40,980 bases of DNA from an uncultured Collinsella sp. (GCA_902470095.1 CABRFG010000006.1:1-40980), one strand, 5' to 3'. Positions 8,238-16,890 are shown, counted from the first letter of the stretch. Numbers and translations are program-made. Notes: generated by a model not told the origin, from the letters alone.

Positions 8238-9263
8238 ATGGTGAGGGGCAGCTTGATGCACGCGGCTCGGTTAGGTGCTGGGACCGCAGCGGTCATCGCC
8301 GTTTTGGGCCTGAGCGGATGCGCGTTCAACCCGCTGTCTACGTTCACGACTCCCACGATCGACCAGATCGAGTACGAGACCGTCACGCCGGCGGTGTCGG
8401 ACGATGCCCTGGTCACTCCCGGAACCCTGACGGTCGCCCTCGATACTTCCGATGCGCCGCAGGCCATGCAGGACGCCGACGGCGAGCTCACGGGGTATGC
8501 GGTTGACGCCGCCCGCGCTCTCGCAAGCCGCATGGGCCTTAAGGTCGCCTTTGTCGATGCGTCCTCGGTAGGTTCCGTGCTCGGCGACAAAAAGGCCGAT
8601 ATCTTTATCGGCGAGATTAACTCCACGGACGGGGACATTAGCTCGCTCGGCACCTGCCTGTACGATGCTACTTCCGTGTTCGGTAAAACTAGCGATGGTG
8701 GGTCGCTAAGCGTTTCCACCGATACTCTTAACGCGTCTACTCTGGGTGTCCAAATGTCCTCGGCCTCGCAGGAGGCGCTTGCTAAGCAGAGCATCACCGC
8801 CAACCAAAAGACCTACTCCAACATCAACGAGTGCTTTGAGGCGCTCGAGTCCGGCGAGGTCGACTATGTGATCTGCGACTCCACGGCCGGAGGCTACCTT
8901 GCACGCCTGATGAGCGAGGTCTCCTATGTCGGTGCGCTCGAGGCGCCCTCGACGCTTGGTGTTGCGGGCCTCTCGTCCAATGACGAACTATGCCGTGCCG
9001 TGAGCGATGCCCTCGACGGTATTACGGCCGACGGCACGCTCGAGGCGGTCCACTGCGTCTGGTATGGCACGATGCCCTACGACCTCACCACTAAGACGGT
9101 TTCGGGCGCTAACGTGCAGCCGGGCGACTCTGAGTCCAGTGAGACCACGTCCTCCGGCAGCGAGTCCTCCGATTCCAACAATGAGACCGCATCCTCCGAG
9201 GACAAATCGTCCAGCCAGGAAGGCGCCATCACCGACGACGACATTAACAAACTCAATAGCTAG
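8238..9263 (+). CDS. Solute-binding lipoprotein, ABC-type amino-acid family 3-like
   Basis: 341 residues from ATG 8238. The signal peptide (MVRGSLMHAARLG...) ends in the lipobox LSGC, so the mature protein is lipid-anchored outside the membrane. GTLTVALDTSDAPQAMQDADGE... and the LTGYAVDAARALASRMG segment are typical of bacterial extracellular solute-binding protein family 3. The last ~45 residues are Ser/Glu/Thr-rich and probably disordered. No permease or ATPase gene is adjacent, so it is an orphan binding protein. An ATG at 8256 is an alternative start and also keeps the lipobox. Substrate unknown; amino acids are the family default. Confidence 0.85.
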   Translation: MVRGSLMHAARLGAGTAAVIAVLGLSGCAFNPLSTFTTPTIDQIEYETVTPAVSDDALVTPGTLTVALDTSDAPQAMQDADGELTGYAVDAARALASRMGLKVAFVDASSVGSVLGDKKADIFIGEINSTDGDISSLGTCLYDATSVFGKTSDGGSLSVSTDTLNASTLGVQMSSASQEALAKQSITANQKTYSNINECFEALESGEVDYVICDSTAGGYLARLMSEVSYVGALEAPSTLGVAGLSSNDELCRAVSDALDGITADGTLEAVHCVWYGTMPYDLTTKTVSGANVQPGDSESSETTSSGSESSDSNNETASSEDKSSSQEGAITDDDINKLNS

Positions 9264-9329
9264 TTATTGCTAGGGGTGGTGTCTCCTATACGTTGGAAAG
9301 GACACCTCTTCACGGTTTCAACACGCACT

Positions 9330-9363
9330 GCCGGGTTTCCCCAATAGGGGAGCCCGGCTTTTT
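9330..9363 (+). terminator. Terminator after the lipoprotein gene
   Basis: Hairpin GCCGGGTTTCCCC / GGGGAGCCCGGC followed by TTTTT, 67 bases after the stop. Confidence 0.85.
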
Positions 9364-9580
9364 CATCCCTATAAAACCAGCAGGTCAAAGCCAATTTTCG
9401 AGACCAAATACAAATCTGTGGGCTCCCTCCTATAGCGCACTTTGCCATGGAAAAGTACGAGACTTCGGTATGCGGTATCAAGCAATCGTTATTCGGGTCT
9501 TTAGGAATCCGCGTGATTAAATGCACGGCAATGGGTACATAGCCAGTACAGTAAGTCCCCGAGGCAGATTGGAGCCACGT
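9364..9580 (+). other. Gene-free region upstream of hpf
   Basis: No coding sequence is supported. A weak promoter candidate is GTGATT (9513-9518), 17-bp spacer, TACATA (9536-9541), some 40 bases before the hpf start. Nothing else stands out. Confidence 0.3.
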
Positions 9581-10165
9581 ATGGATATCAAGGTTTCTGG
9601 ACGCAAGACGACGGTAACCGATGCTCTGCGTGCGCATGTGGATGAGAAGATCGGCGAGGCGCTCAAGGTTTTCGATATCGAGCCCATGACGGTCGACGTT
9701 GTACTTCGCTATGAGAAGAACCCCTCGAACCCCAACCCGGCAATCGTCGAGGTTACGGTTCGTGCCCGCGGTTCGGTGATTCGCGTTGCCGAGCACGGTG
9801 CAGATATGTACGCCGCCATCGACCTCTCCGCCGATAAGGTCACCCGCCAGCTGCGCAAGTTCAAGACCAAGGTTGTGGACAACCGCCAGGGCGGTGCCAG
9901 CGCCGCGGATGTCGCACCGGTCGAGCGCGTTGAGGATCTGGCCGACCTGCTGCTGCCCGAGGAAGAGGACGACCTGCTCGTCCGCGAGAAGGTTATCGAC
10001 GTCACCCCGATGACTGAGGAGCAGGCGCTGGTGCAGACCGATCTGCTTGGTCATGACTTCTACGTGTTCGAGAACGCGACGACTGGCCTCATCAATGTGG
10101 TGTATCACCGTAAGAATGGTGGATATGGCATCATCAAGCCCCGCATCGAAACACTTGACGAGTAA
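9581..10165 (+). CDS. hpf: Ribosome hibernation promoting factor, long form
   Basis: 194 residues from ATG 9581, with GGAG seven bases upstream; an in-frame start at 9521 lacks a site. The N-terminal ribosome-binding domain (MDIKVSGRKTTVTDALRAHV...) is followed by a linker and the C-terminal dimerisation domain (GHDFYVFENATTGLINVVYH). Long HPF dimerises 70S ribosomes into inactive 100S particles in stationary phase. It is monocistronic, between two terminators. Confidence 0.95.
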   Translation: MDIKVSGRKTTVTDALRAHVDEKIGEALKVFDIEPMTVDVVLRYEKNPSNPNPAIVEVTVRARGSVIRVAEHGADMYAAIDLSADKVTRQLRKFKTKVVDNRQGGASAADVAPVERVEDLADLLLPEEEDDLLVREKVIDVTPMTEEQALVQTDLLGHDFYVFENATTGLINVVYHRKNGGYGIIKPRIETLDE

Positions 10166-10194
10166 AATACGTTAACTTGCATGAGTTAACGGTT

Positions 10195-10226
10195 GGCGGC
10201 CATCCCATGCGGGTGGCCGCCTTTTT
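10195..10226 (+). terminator. Terminator of hpf
   Basis: GGCGGCCATCCC pairs with GGGTGGCCGCC, then TTTTT. A smaller inverted repeat (GTTAACT/AGTTAAC, 10171-10190) lies just before it. Confidence 0.85.
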
Positions 10227-10244
10227 ACGTAAGGAGTCGCTTTG

Positions 10245-11198
10245 ATGGACAAGGCTGCATCTACCGGCCATTCTGACCGCTGCCGCATCGTCGTCGATAC
10301 CTGCTGCGACTTTAGCCCCGAGGTCGCCGCGAACCTCGATGTCGATATCTTGGGCTTCCCCTTCATTATCGATGGCGAGGAGCGTACGGACGACATCTGG
10401 TCGAGCATGAGCCCTAAGGAGTTCTACGATCGCATGCGCGCCGGTGCCCGCGTGTCCACCTCGGCTGTGTCGCTCGGTCGCTATATCGAGTTCTTTACCG
10501 AGTGCGCCAAAGAGGGCACGCCCACGGTCTACCTGTGCTTTACCTCGGCGCTGTCGTCGAGCTACAACTCCGCGTGCCAGGCGGCAGATGCCGTGCGCGC
10601 CGAGTATCCCAACTTTGAGCTCTACGTGGTCGACAACGCTCTGCCCTGCGCGACCGGTGCGCTCTTGGCGCTCGAGGCCGTGCGCCAGCGTTCGGCGGGA
10701 CTGACCGCCAAGCAGCTGGTCGATTGGGCAAACGAGGCAAAGACCTACGTCCACGGCTACTTTACGCTCGAGAGCTTTGACGCGCTGGCTGCCGGCGGCC
10801 GCATTCCGCCCGCGGCGGCGCAGCTCACGGCAAAGCTCGATGTCAAGCCCGAGCTCTCCTACGACCTTGCCGGCTCGCTGTCGCTGATCGGCGTCAACCG
10901 CGGCCGCAAGAAGGCGCTCAAGTCCATCCTCAAGTCGTTCCGCGAGAACTACGTGCCCGACCGCACCATGCCCATCGCCATCATGACGGCCGATGCCGAA
11001 AAGGACGGCGACTGGCTCGAAGCCGCCATCCGCAAGGAGGAGGGCTGCGCCGACGTTACGATCATTCGCAGCTCCGTGGGTCCCACCATCGGCTCGCACG
11101 TGGGCCCCGGCATGGTGGCCTGCGCATTTTGGGGTAAGAACCGCGCCGACAAGGCGTCGCTTTCCGACCGCATCGCCCGTCGCGTGCGCGGCCAGTAG
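10245..11198 (+). CDS. DegV-family fatty-acid-binding protein
   Basis: 317 residues from ATG 10245, with AAGGAG at 10231-10236. The DegV fold is shown by IVVDTCCDFSPEVA at the N-terminus, VSTSAVS, CFTSALSSSYNSA and the ASGGR-like AAGGRIP. In Firmicutes, DegV proteins (FakB) carry fatty acids to the kinase FakA for phosphorylation and lipid synthesis. No fakA lies nearby, so the role here is by family only. Confidence 0.93.
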   Translation: MDKAASTGHSDRCRIVVDTCCDFSPEVAANLDVDILGFPFIIDGEERTDDIWSSMSPKEFYDRMRAGARVSTSAVSLGRYIEFFTECAKEGTPTVYLCFTSALSSSYNSACQAADAVRAEYPNFELYVVDNALPCATGALLALEAVRQRSAGLTAKQLVDWANEAKTYVHGYFTLESFDALAAGGRIPPAAAQLTAKLDVKPELSYDLAGSLSLIGVNRGRKKALKSILKSFRENYVPDRTMPIAIMTADAEKDGDWLEAAIRKEEGCADVTIIRSSVGPTIGSHVGPGMVACAFWGKNRADKASLSDRIARRVRGQ

Positions 11199-11293
11199 GC
11201 AAGTAATGCGGCCGTAATCGACCCCAACTCACTGCCCAAGCGCTGGCACCGAGTATTCAACCTGGTAACAACCAACCCAAAAGGAAAGGTTTC

Positions 11294-12373
11294 ATGGCAA
11301 ACAAGCTCTCTGTCGCATTTATCGGCACCGGAATCATGGGTGCCCCCATCGCCGGCCACATCCTGGATGCCGGCTATCCCGTCACGGTTAACAACCGCAC
11401 CAAGTCCAAGGCGGCCGCGCTTATCGAGCGCGGTGCCGCCTGGGCCGATACGCCGGCCGATGCCGTGGCTAACGCCGATGTCGTCTTTACCATGGTGGGC
11501 TATCCCTCCGAGGTCGAGGAGCTCTACCTGGCGGGCGACGGCCTGCTCGCGTGCACTAAGCCCGGCGCGGTCCTGATCGACCTCACCACGAGCTCGCCCG
11601 AGCTGGCGCGCGACATTGCCGAGGCCGCCCAGGTTTCCGGTCGCATGGCGTTTGACTGCCCCGTCACCGGCGGCGAGTCGGGTGCTATCGCCGGCACGCT
11701 TACGGCTATCGTGGGCGCCACCGAGAACGACATCGCGCCGGTCCGCGACATCCTTGCCACCTTCGCGGCCAACATCTGCTGCTTCGACGGCGCCGGCAAG
11801 GGCCAGGCTGCCAAGCTCGCCAACCAGGTGTCGCTGGGCGCCTGCATGGTCGGCATGGCAGACGCCATGGCATTTGCCGAGCTGAGCGGCCTTGACCTGG
11901 AGAAGACCCGCCAGATGATCCTGGGCGGTACCGGCAAGTCCGGCGCCATGGAGAGCCTGGCTCCCAAGGCGCTCGACGGCGACTACAAGCCCGGCTTTAT
12001 GGTCGAGCACTTCATCAAGGACCTGCGCTTGGCGCTCGCCTATGCCGACGATCGCGAGCTTGCGCTGCCCGGCGCCGACGTGGCCTTTACGCTCTACGAC
12101 ATGCTCGATGCCATCGGTGGTGCCAAGCTGGGCACCCAGGCCATCACGGTCCTCTATAAGGAGGAGGCCGACGCCATCGCCGCCGGTCTGGACTGGTCGC
12201 AGTATCGTCCTGAGGAGCATGGCGCTCACGAGGACGGCTGCGGTTGCGGCGAGCACGGCGACGACCATGAGTGCGGTTGTGGCCACCACCACGACGAGGG
12301 CCACGAGTACTGCGGCGGCCACGGCCATGATGACGGCCACGAGTGCTGCTGCGGCCACCATCACGGGGAGTAG
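11294..12373 (+). CDS. NAD(P)-dependent beta-hydroxyacid dehydrogenase with metal-binding tail
   Basis: 359 residues. The first ~300 form a 3-hydroxyisobutyrate dehydrogenase/tartronate semialdehyde reductase-type enzyme: Rossmann motif FIGTGIMGAPIAGHIL, substrate motif VTGGESGA, and catalytic Lys in GKGQAAKLANQ. The substrate cannot be told from sequence. Residues 309-359 are an unusual tail with 14 His and 8 Cys in 51 residues (repeats such as CGCGEHG and CGHHH), suggesting Ni, Zn or Cu binding or storage. First of four tightly spaced + strand genes; the next starts 5 bases after the stop. Confidence 0.9.
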   Translation: MANKLSVAFIGTGIMGAPIAGHILDAGYPVTVNNRTKSKAAALIERGAAWADTPADAVANADVVFTMVGYPSEVEELYLAGDGLLACTKPGAVLIDLTTSSPELARDIAEAAQVSGRMAFDCPVTGGESGAIAGTLTAIVGATENDIAPVRDILATFAANICCFDGAGKGQAAKLANQVSLGACMVGMADAMAFAELSGLDLEKTRQMILGGTGKSGAMESLAPKALDGDYKPGFMVEHFIKDLRLALAYADDRELALPGADVAFTLYDMLDAIGGAKLGTQAITVLYKEEADAIAAGLDWSQYRPEEHGAHEDGCGCGEHGDDHECGCGHHHDEGHEYCGGHGHDDGHECCCGHHHGE

Positions 12374-12378
12374 CGCCC

Positions 12379-12807
12379 ATGAGCTGGACGTTCGTGGTGC
12401 TTGCGCTGGTGCTCTTTCTCTTTGCGATCTACATTGGCTTTTTGTGCGGCCAGTGGGCGTGCGAAAAGCGTGTCATCACCAAGCGCGACTACTGGATTGC
12501 CAACTTTGCGGGAGCGGCGGCAGTCGTCCTGCTGACCTGGGTGTTCTCACTGTTCCCGCTGGTGCAGTTTGCGCCGATCGGCTGGCTCGGCGGCTTTATC
12601 GCCGGCCTTAAGATGAGCTTTGGCGAGTCCGTCGGTCCGTGGCGCAAGCACGACGAGGTCTTTAACGTCAACAAGGCTCACCGTGCCGCCGCCGACGCGG
12701 GCGACGCCGAGGAACGCCGCCGTGCGCGTCGCAATGGCGCGGCCGATCGACAGCTCATCTCGGTCACCGATGACAGCAAGGGTGCTGGCAAGCACGCTAA
12801 GAAATAG
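12379..12807 (+). CDS. Small membrane protein of unknown function
   Basis: 142 residues from ATG 12379, preceded by GGGGAG; an in-frame start at 12343 would lie inside the previous gene. Hydrophobic segments occur near residues 3-22 and 40-62, with a further hydrophobic stretch near 65-80. The C-terminal ~60 residues are charged (EERRRARRNG, KHAKK) and probably cytoplasmic. I do not recognise the family. It follows the dehydrogenase by 5 bases and precedes the next gene by 15. Confidence 0.75.
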   Translation: MSWTFVVLALVLFLFAIYIGFLCGQWACEKRVITKRDYWIANFAGAAAVVLLTWVFSLFPLVQFAPIGWLGGFIAGLKMSFGESVGPWRKHDEVFNVNKAHRAAADAGDAEERRRARRNGAADRQLISVTDDSKGAGKHAKK

Positions 12808-12822
12808 TAAGAAGAGGTAACT

Positions 12823-13521
12823 ATGGCAGAAAACAAAGACGAACAGCTCACCGACGAGGAGCTGGCACAGCTTCAGCTGGCAGAGGAGAACGAGAACGCC
12901 GTCGACCGTCTGGTCAAGGAACTCGGCTGCCCCACGCGCCGCATCCGCCAGTTTGCCGCCCGCGTGCTGCACCTGCTTGCCGAGCGCGATCCGCAGCGCG
13001 TCGTGCCCTGCGTGCCCGCGCTGATCGAGGCGCTCGACCGCCCCGAGGCTCAGACCCGCTGGGAGGCCCTCGATGCCCTGACGGCGCTCGCCACCACCTG
13101 CCCCGAGCAGCTGGGCGATGCCTTTGAGGGTGCCGAGACCGCACTGTTCGACGAGATCTCCTCCACGCTGCGCTATGCTGCCTTCCGCCTGCTGTGCGTG
13201 TGGGGCGCCACGAGCGTCGAGCGTTCGCGCGAGGCTTGGCCCATCCTGGACGAGGCCATCCAGTGCTACCACGGCGACCTCGAGTATCGCGACATGCTCG
13301 GTTGCCTGTACGAGTTTGGCCAGGGCGAGATCGACGCCGAGGTTGCCGAGAAGCTTGCGCTGCGCCTTAAGTTCGATGCCGAGAACGGCAAGGGCAGCTA
13401 TCTCAAGGCCCGTTCGAGCGAGATTTGCGAAATGCTTGTTAAACGTTTTGGCCTGGATCTCTCCAAAAAGAAGAAGCGTGCTAGCGTTAAAAAATCTGAC
13501 GACGCCGAAGACGAGGAGTAA
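12823..13521 (+). CDS. HEAT-like alpha-helical repeat protein, unknown function
   Basis: 232 residues with a good ribosome-binding site (AAGAGG). The sequence is almost wholly predicted helix. Paired helices such as RRIRQFAARVLHLLAERDP and ALIEALDRPEAQTRWEALDAL look like HEAT or ARM repeats, a protein-interaction scaffold. The ends are charged (N-terminal EENENA, C-terminal SKKKKRASVKK). No catalytic motif seen. It sits 15 bases after the small membrane protein and 6 bases before the isocitrate dehydrogenase gene. Confidence 0.8.
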   Translation: MAENKDEQLTDEELAQLQLAEENENAVDRLVKELGCPTRRIRQFAARVLHLLAERDPQRVVPCVPALIEALDRPEAQTRWEALDALTALATTCPEQLGDAFEGAETALFDEISSTLRYAAFRLLCVWGATSVERSREAWPILDEAIQCYHGDLEYRDMLGCLYEFGQGEIDAEVAEKLALRLKFDAENGKGSYLKARSSEICEMLVKRFGLDLSKKKKRASVKKSDDAEDEE

Positions 13522-13527
13522 CAGATT

Positions 13528-14613
13528 ATGGCGCACGATGTAGTCCTGATTCCCGGTGACGGTATCGGTCCCGAGATTACGCAGGCCATGCGCCGCGTGG
13601 TCGAGGCCACCGGTGTCCAGATCAACTGGAACGTCCAGGAGGCCGGTGCCGGCGTCATGGACGAGTTTGGCACGCCACTGCCCCAGCACGTGCTCGATGC
13701 GGTCGCCGAGACCAAGGTTGCCATCAAGGGCCCCATCACCACGCCGGTCGGTACGGGTTTCCGCAGCGTCAACGTGGCCCTGCGCAAACACTTCGACCTG
13801 TATGCCTGCGTGCGCCCCTGCCTGTCGCAGCCGGGCGACGGCTCGCGTTTCCGCGATGTCGACCTGGTTATCGTGCGCGAGAACACCGAGGACCTCTACG
13901 CCGGCATCGAGTTCGATGAGGGCGCTGCCGAGGTCGAGGAGCTCTCGCAGCTCGTCGAGCGCTCGGGCCAGAAGACCTTCGCTGCGGATTCCGCCATCTC
14001 AATCAAGCCGATCTCTATCGCCAAGAGCCGCCGTATTGTGGAGTATGCCTTTGAGTATGCCCGCCGCTGCGGCCGCAAAAAGGTGACGGGCGTGCATAAG
14101 GCCAACATCATGAAGGCGACCGACGGTCTGTTCCTGCGCGTTGCGCGCGAGGTGGCCGCCAACTATCCCGATATCGAGTTCAACGACAAGATTGTCGACG
14201 CCACCTGCATGGGCCTGGTCCAGAACCCCAACGACTTCGATGTCCTGGTGCTGCCCAACCTGTACGGCGACATCGTGAGCGACCTGTGCGCCGGCCTGGT
14301 GGGCGGCTTAGGGATGGCCCCCGGCTCCAACATCGGTGCCGACTGCGCCATCTTCGAGGCAACGCACGGCTCCGCGCCCGATATCGCTGGCCAGGATATC
14401 GCCAACCCCACGGCCGAGATCCTCTCTGCGGCCATGATGCTCGATCACCTGGGCGAGAACGACGCGGCCAATCGCATTCGCGCCGCCGTTTCTGCCACGC
14501 TCGACGAGGGTGAGCAGGTTACCGGCGACGTTCGTCGTGCCCAGACCGGCTCCGTTGAGGGCGCTGTGGGCACGCAGGCCTTTGCCGATGCCGTTATCGC
14601 GCACCTGGCCTAA
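13528..14613 (+). CDS. icd: NAD-type isocitrate dehydrogenase (isocitrate/isopropylmalate family)
   Basis: 361 residues. Oxidatively decarboxylates isocitrate to 2-oxoglutarate. Motifs: VVLIPGDGIGPEIT at the N-terminus, SVNVALRKHFDLYACVRPC (substrate loop of the IDH3 type rather than isopropylmalate dehydrogenase), ENTEDLYAGIE, KANIMK, and NLYGDIVSDLCAGLVGGLG. HGSAPDIAG has Asp where NADP enzymes carry Lys-Tyr, pointing to NAD. No leu genes are nearby, which argues against isopropylmalate dehydrogenase. Homoisocitrate dehydrogenase is a less likely alternative. Last gene of the four-gene block. Confidence 0.85.
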   Translation: MAHDVVLIPGDGIGPEITQAMRRVVEATGVQINWNVQEAGAGVMDEFGTPLPQHVLDAVAETKVAIKGPITTPVGTGFRSVNVALRKHFDLYACVRPCLSQPGDGSRFRDVDLVIVRENTEDLYAGIEFDEGAAEVEELSQLVERSGQKTFAADSAISIKPISIAKSRRIVEYAFEYARRCGRKKVTGVHKANIMKATDGLFLRVAREVAANYPDIEFNDKIVDATCMGLVQNPNDFDVLVLPNLYGDIVSDLCAGLVGGLGMAPGSNIGADCAIFEATHGSAPDIAGQDIANPTAEILSAAMMLDHLGENDAANRIRAAVSATLDEGEQVTGDVRRAQTGSVEGAVGTQAFADAVIAHLA

Positions 14614-14672
14614 GGCATGCAGACTGCAAACGCCTAAATAGTACTTAAGTGTTTGCGTATAACCTGAGAATC

Positions 14673-14701
14673 AATACGCCCGGCGCTCTGTCGGGCGTAT
14701 T
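14673..14701 (+). terminator. Probable terminator after icd
   Basis: Perfect 10-bp stem AATACGCCCG/CGGGCGTATT with a short loop, followed by a weak CTATT tract. A second inverted repeat (GCAAAC/GTTTGC) lies between the stop and this hairpin. Confidence 0.6.
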
Positions 14702-14739
14702 CTATTGCGGACTATGTTTCCTAACAAGGAGTAACTGAT

Positions 14740-15825
14740 ATGGGTCTGATTCAAAAGAAGGACGAGAAGGACGAGATCGACGGCATCCAGATCATCGAGC
14801 GCGGCGAAGGCCCCGACGGTGATGAGGAGGAGAAGATCGATCTGGTCGCCGGTACGTCTGCCGAGCACATTGCTGCCGGTACGACGGCCGAGGAGGAGGA
14901 CGCTCGCCTGGAGGCAAAGATCGTCGCGGACGCCGCCGACGAAAACCTCATGCCCGAGGAACAGGACGAGGACGACGACTCCGACGCGGACGACCATGCA
15001 TCAAAGCACAAGAAGACGATGATTGCCGCCTTTGTGGTCGCAGTCGTGATCGCTGCCGTGGTCGGCTTCTTTATCGGCAATGGCGGCTTTGGCGGGAAGG
15101 GCGTCGGCTCGGCGACCCTCACTGAGGACCAGCTTGATTCGACCGTGGCAAGCTACAGCTACAACGGCAAGAAGAGCGACATCACCGCGCGCGAGGCCAT
15201 CGAGAGCCAGTACAGCCTCGACACCGTCAAGGATGGCGATGGCAACTACACCGCTCCCTCTGCCGACGTCATCCTGTCCTACGTGCGCAACAAGATTCTG
15301 CTCGATGCTGCCGAGGACGAGGGCATCACCGTCTCTTCCAAGGAGATGAAGAAGTACGCCGAGGATTCCATCGGCACCTCCGACTACAAGACCATGGCCA
15401 CGCAGTACGGCGTGTCCAAGGACCAGGCCAAGCAGATCGTCCGTCAGTCCGCGACGCTGCAGAAGCTCTACAAGAAGAAGGTGGGCGATAGCTCCGCAAG
15501 CATGCCGACCGCCCCGACCGAGCCTGCTGACGGCAACGAGGAGACCGCGAGCAAGGGCTACGCCGATTACATCATCAAACTTGCAGGCGACGAGTGGGAT
15601 AGCGAAAAGGGCACCTGGAAGGACGCCGATAGCACCTACGCTAAGGCCTTCGCTGACGATGCCTTTACGGCCGATAGCGCTACCTATAAGCAGGCCATGA
15701 CCGCCTATTACACCGCCTATCAGCAGTATTCCTCGCAGGCTTCGAGCGCCAGCTCCAAGTGGACCGAGTACGCCAACGGCCTCTACGCCAAGGCCAATAT
15801 CAGCATCTACGGCCTGTTTGCGTAA
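14740..15825 (+). CDS. Membrane-anchored SurA/PrsA-like protein lacking a PPIase domain
   Basis: 361 residues. The first ~85 residues are strongly acidic and cytoplasmic, with a SKHKK stop before one transmembrane segment near residues 92-112 (MIAAFVVAVVIAAVVGFFIG). The outer part contains VILSYVRNKILLDAAEDEGITVSSKEMKKYAED, typical of the SurA N-terminal chaperone fold. No rotamase signature follows. It may be a chaperone-like or substrate-binding membrane protein. Monocistronic, ending at a strong terminator. Confidence 0.8.
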   Translation: MGLIQKKDEKDEIDGIQIIERGEGPDGDEEEKIDLVAGTSAEHIAAGTTAEEEDARLEAKIVADAADENLMPEEQDEDDDSDADDHASKHKKTMIAAFVVAVVIAAVVGFFIGNGGFGGKGVGSATLTEDQLDSTVASYSYNGKKSDITAREAIESQYSLDTVKDGDGNYTAPSADVILSYVRNKILLDAAEDEGITVSSKEMKKYAEDSIGTSDYKTMATQYGVSKDQAKQIVRQSATLQKLYKKKVGDSSASMPTAPTEPADGNEETASKGYADYIIKLAGDEWDSEKGTWKDADSTYAKAFADDAFTADSATYKQAMTAYYTAYQQYSSQASSASSKWTEYANGLYAKANISIYGLFA

Positions 15826-15864
15826 AGAGTCACACGGCTCATCGAGCATCTAGCCGATTGACAG

Positions 15865-15907
15865 CAGAAAGCCCGCCAGCACGGAAGTCGTACTGGCGGG
15901 CTTTCTG
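15865..15907. terminator. Terminator, probably bidirectional
   Basis: Perfect 15-bp arms CAGAAAGCCCGCCAG and CTGGCGGGCTTTCTG between the convergent SurA-like gene and the XRE gene. There is only a short T tract inside the arm. Confidence 0.75.
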
Positions 15908-15939
15908 CGTTGAGGGTATGATTGGCGGCTTAATTATGG

Positions 15940-16179
15940 CTATTCATCTTTAAGTCCAAAAAGGCTATCGGCTTCATCGTCGGATATATATTCCAGCACA
16001 TCACCTGGTTGGCAGTCGAGTGCCCGGCATATCGCGTCAAGAGTTGAAAAACGTATGGCAGAAACCTTGCCCGTCTTAATGCGTGACATATTGACCTGGG
16101 AGATGCCCACACGTTCCGCAAGCTCTTTGGATGAGATCTTGCGTTCGGCGAGCATGCGGTCAAGCCGCAGAATAATCAT
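15940..16179 (-). CDS. Short XRE-family (Cro/CI) DNA-binding regulator
   Basis: 79 residues, essentially a bare helix-turn-helix: ISSKELAERVGISQVNMSRI with LDAICRALDCQPGDVLEY. This is the YozG-like type of short regulator that usually accompanies a DUF2975 membrane protein, as here. Its ribosome-binding site (AGGGGGAA) overlaps the stop codon of the upstream gene, and only 9 bases separate the two, so they are co-translated. Confidence 0.92.
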   Translation of the reverse strand: MIILRLDRMLAERKISSKELAERVGISQVNMSRIKTGKVSAIRFSTLDAICRALDCQPGDVLEYISDDEADSLFGLKDE

Positions 16180-16188
16180 GGATTCCCC

Positions 16189-16827
16189 CTAGAGCAACTC
16201 GTCATCTTGTTTTTGCAGGATATACCCGTAGCGGAAGATGCTGGCAATCAGGCAAATAATCAGGCCTGCAAAGAGCATGGAGGGCTCGAATAACTGGCCG
16301 ACGAACGCATCCGTAAAGCTGCCACCAAATCCTGAGAGTATCATTCCCGTGATTACGGCACCAAGAAGCCTCACGGCAACGCCGCCGATAAGGAATAAAT
16401 GTCCTACTCGACGAAGTGTCTGGTTACATTCAAGGTCAAAGGGCCTGCCTTCCTTTTCAATGTTGAAGAAAAGCCTGCGCACGCTTATTGCGATGGTAAG
16501 CGCGAGGCATGTCATCAAGAGGCTCCCTATGGCAGTGTGACCATCGTGTGCGACGAGCATAAGTGGGGCCTGCGTATCGGTACCGACGATAGCAAGGCAT
16601 GGCCCCTTGCCGGCTTGAAGTTCTACGGATTGGAGACACGGGCCTTGGGAGAGGCCAGGCAATATGAGTAGAAGGTCAATCGCAATGACTGCGAGGAGCC
16701 CCAGAGCGAGCGCGGTGGTAATGCAGATCGTGGCCCATTTGCAGATGCGAGCGAGCTTCCTCAGTTTGGCTACCGTCTGTTCGCGGCTGATGGTTTCATT
16801 CGATATAGATGCGTTTCGATGGACCAT
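16189..16827 (-). CDS. DUF2975-like four-helix membrane protein
   Basis: 212 residues from ATG 16827, preceded by GGAGGGG; a longer in-frame start at 16866 lacks a site and would fall in the promoter palindrome. Four hydrophobic segments are visible, the first ending ATICITTALALGLLAVIAIDLLLILPG and the last SMLFAGLIICLIASIFRYG. RPFDLECNQTLRRVG between segments 2 and 3 is typical of DUF2975. The protein is paired with the XRE regulator. The function of such pairs is unknown; membrane signalling to the regulator is a common guess. Confidence 0.8.
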   Translation of the reverse strand: MVHRNASISNETISREQTVAKLRKLARICKWATICITTALALGLLAVIAIDLLLILPGLSQGPCLQSVELQAGKGPCLAIVGTDTQAPLMLVAHDGHTAIGSLLMTCLALTIAISVRRLFFNIEKEGRPFDLECNQTLRRVGHLFLIGGVAVRLLGAVITGMILSGFGGSFTDAFVGQLFEPSMLFAGLIICLIASIFRYGYILQKQDDELL

Positions 16828-16850
16828 AACCCCTCCAATCGGCGTTTGGG

Positions 16851-16890
16851 ATGATACTTGTATCATATCAGAATTAACGATAAACGATAA
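16851..16890 (-). promoter_or_regulatory. Promoter and palindromic operator of the DUF2975/XRE pair
   Basis: On the - strand TTATCG (16885-16890), 17-bp spacer, TATGAT (16862-16867). The inverted repeat ATGATAC-TT-GTATCAT (16851-16866) overlaps the -10 and the start site, suggesting autoregulation, possibly by the XRE protein. Confidence 0.55.

Noticed and set aside
8238..9263. Complete ABC importer
   Set aside because: Only the binding protein is present; neighbours are ComF-type and hpf genes.
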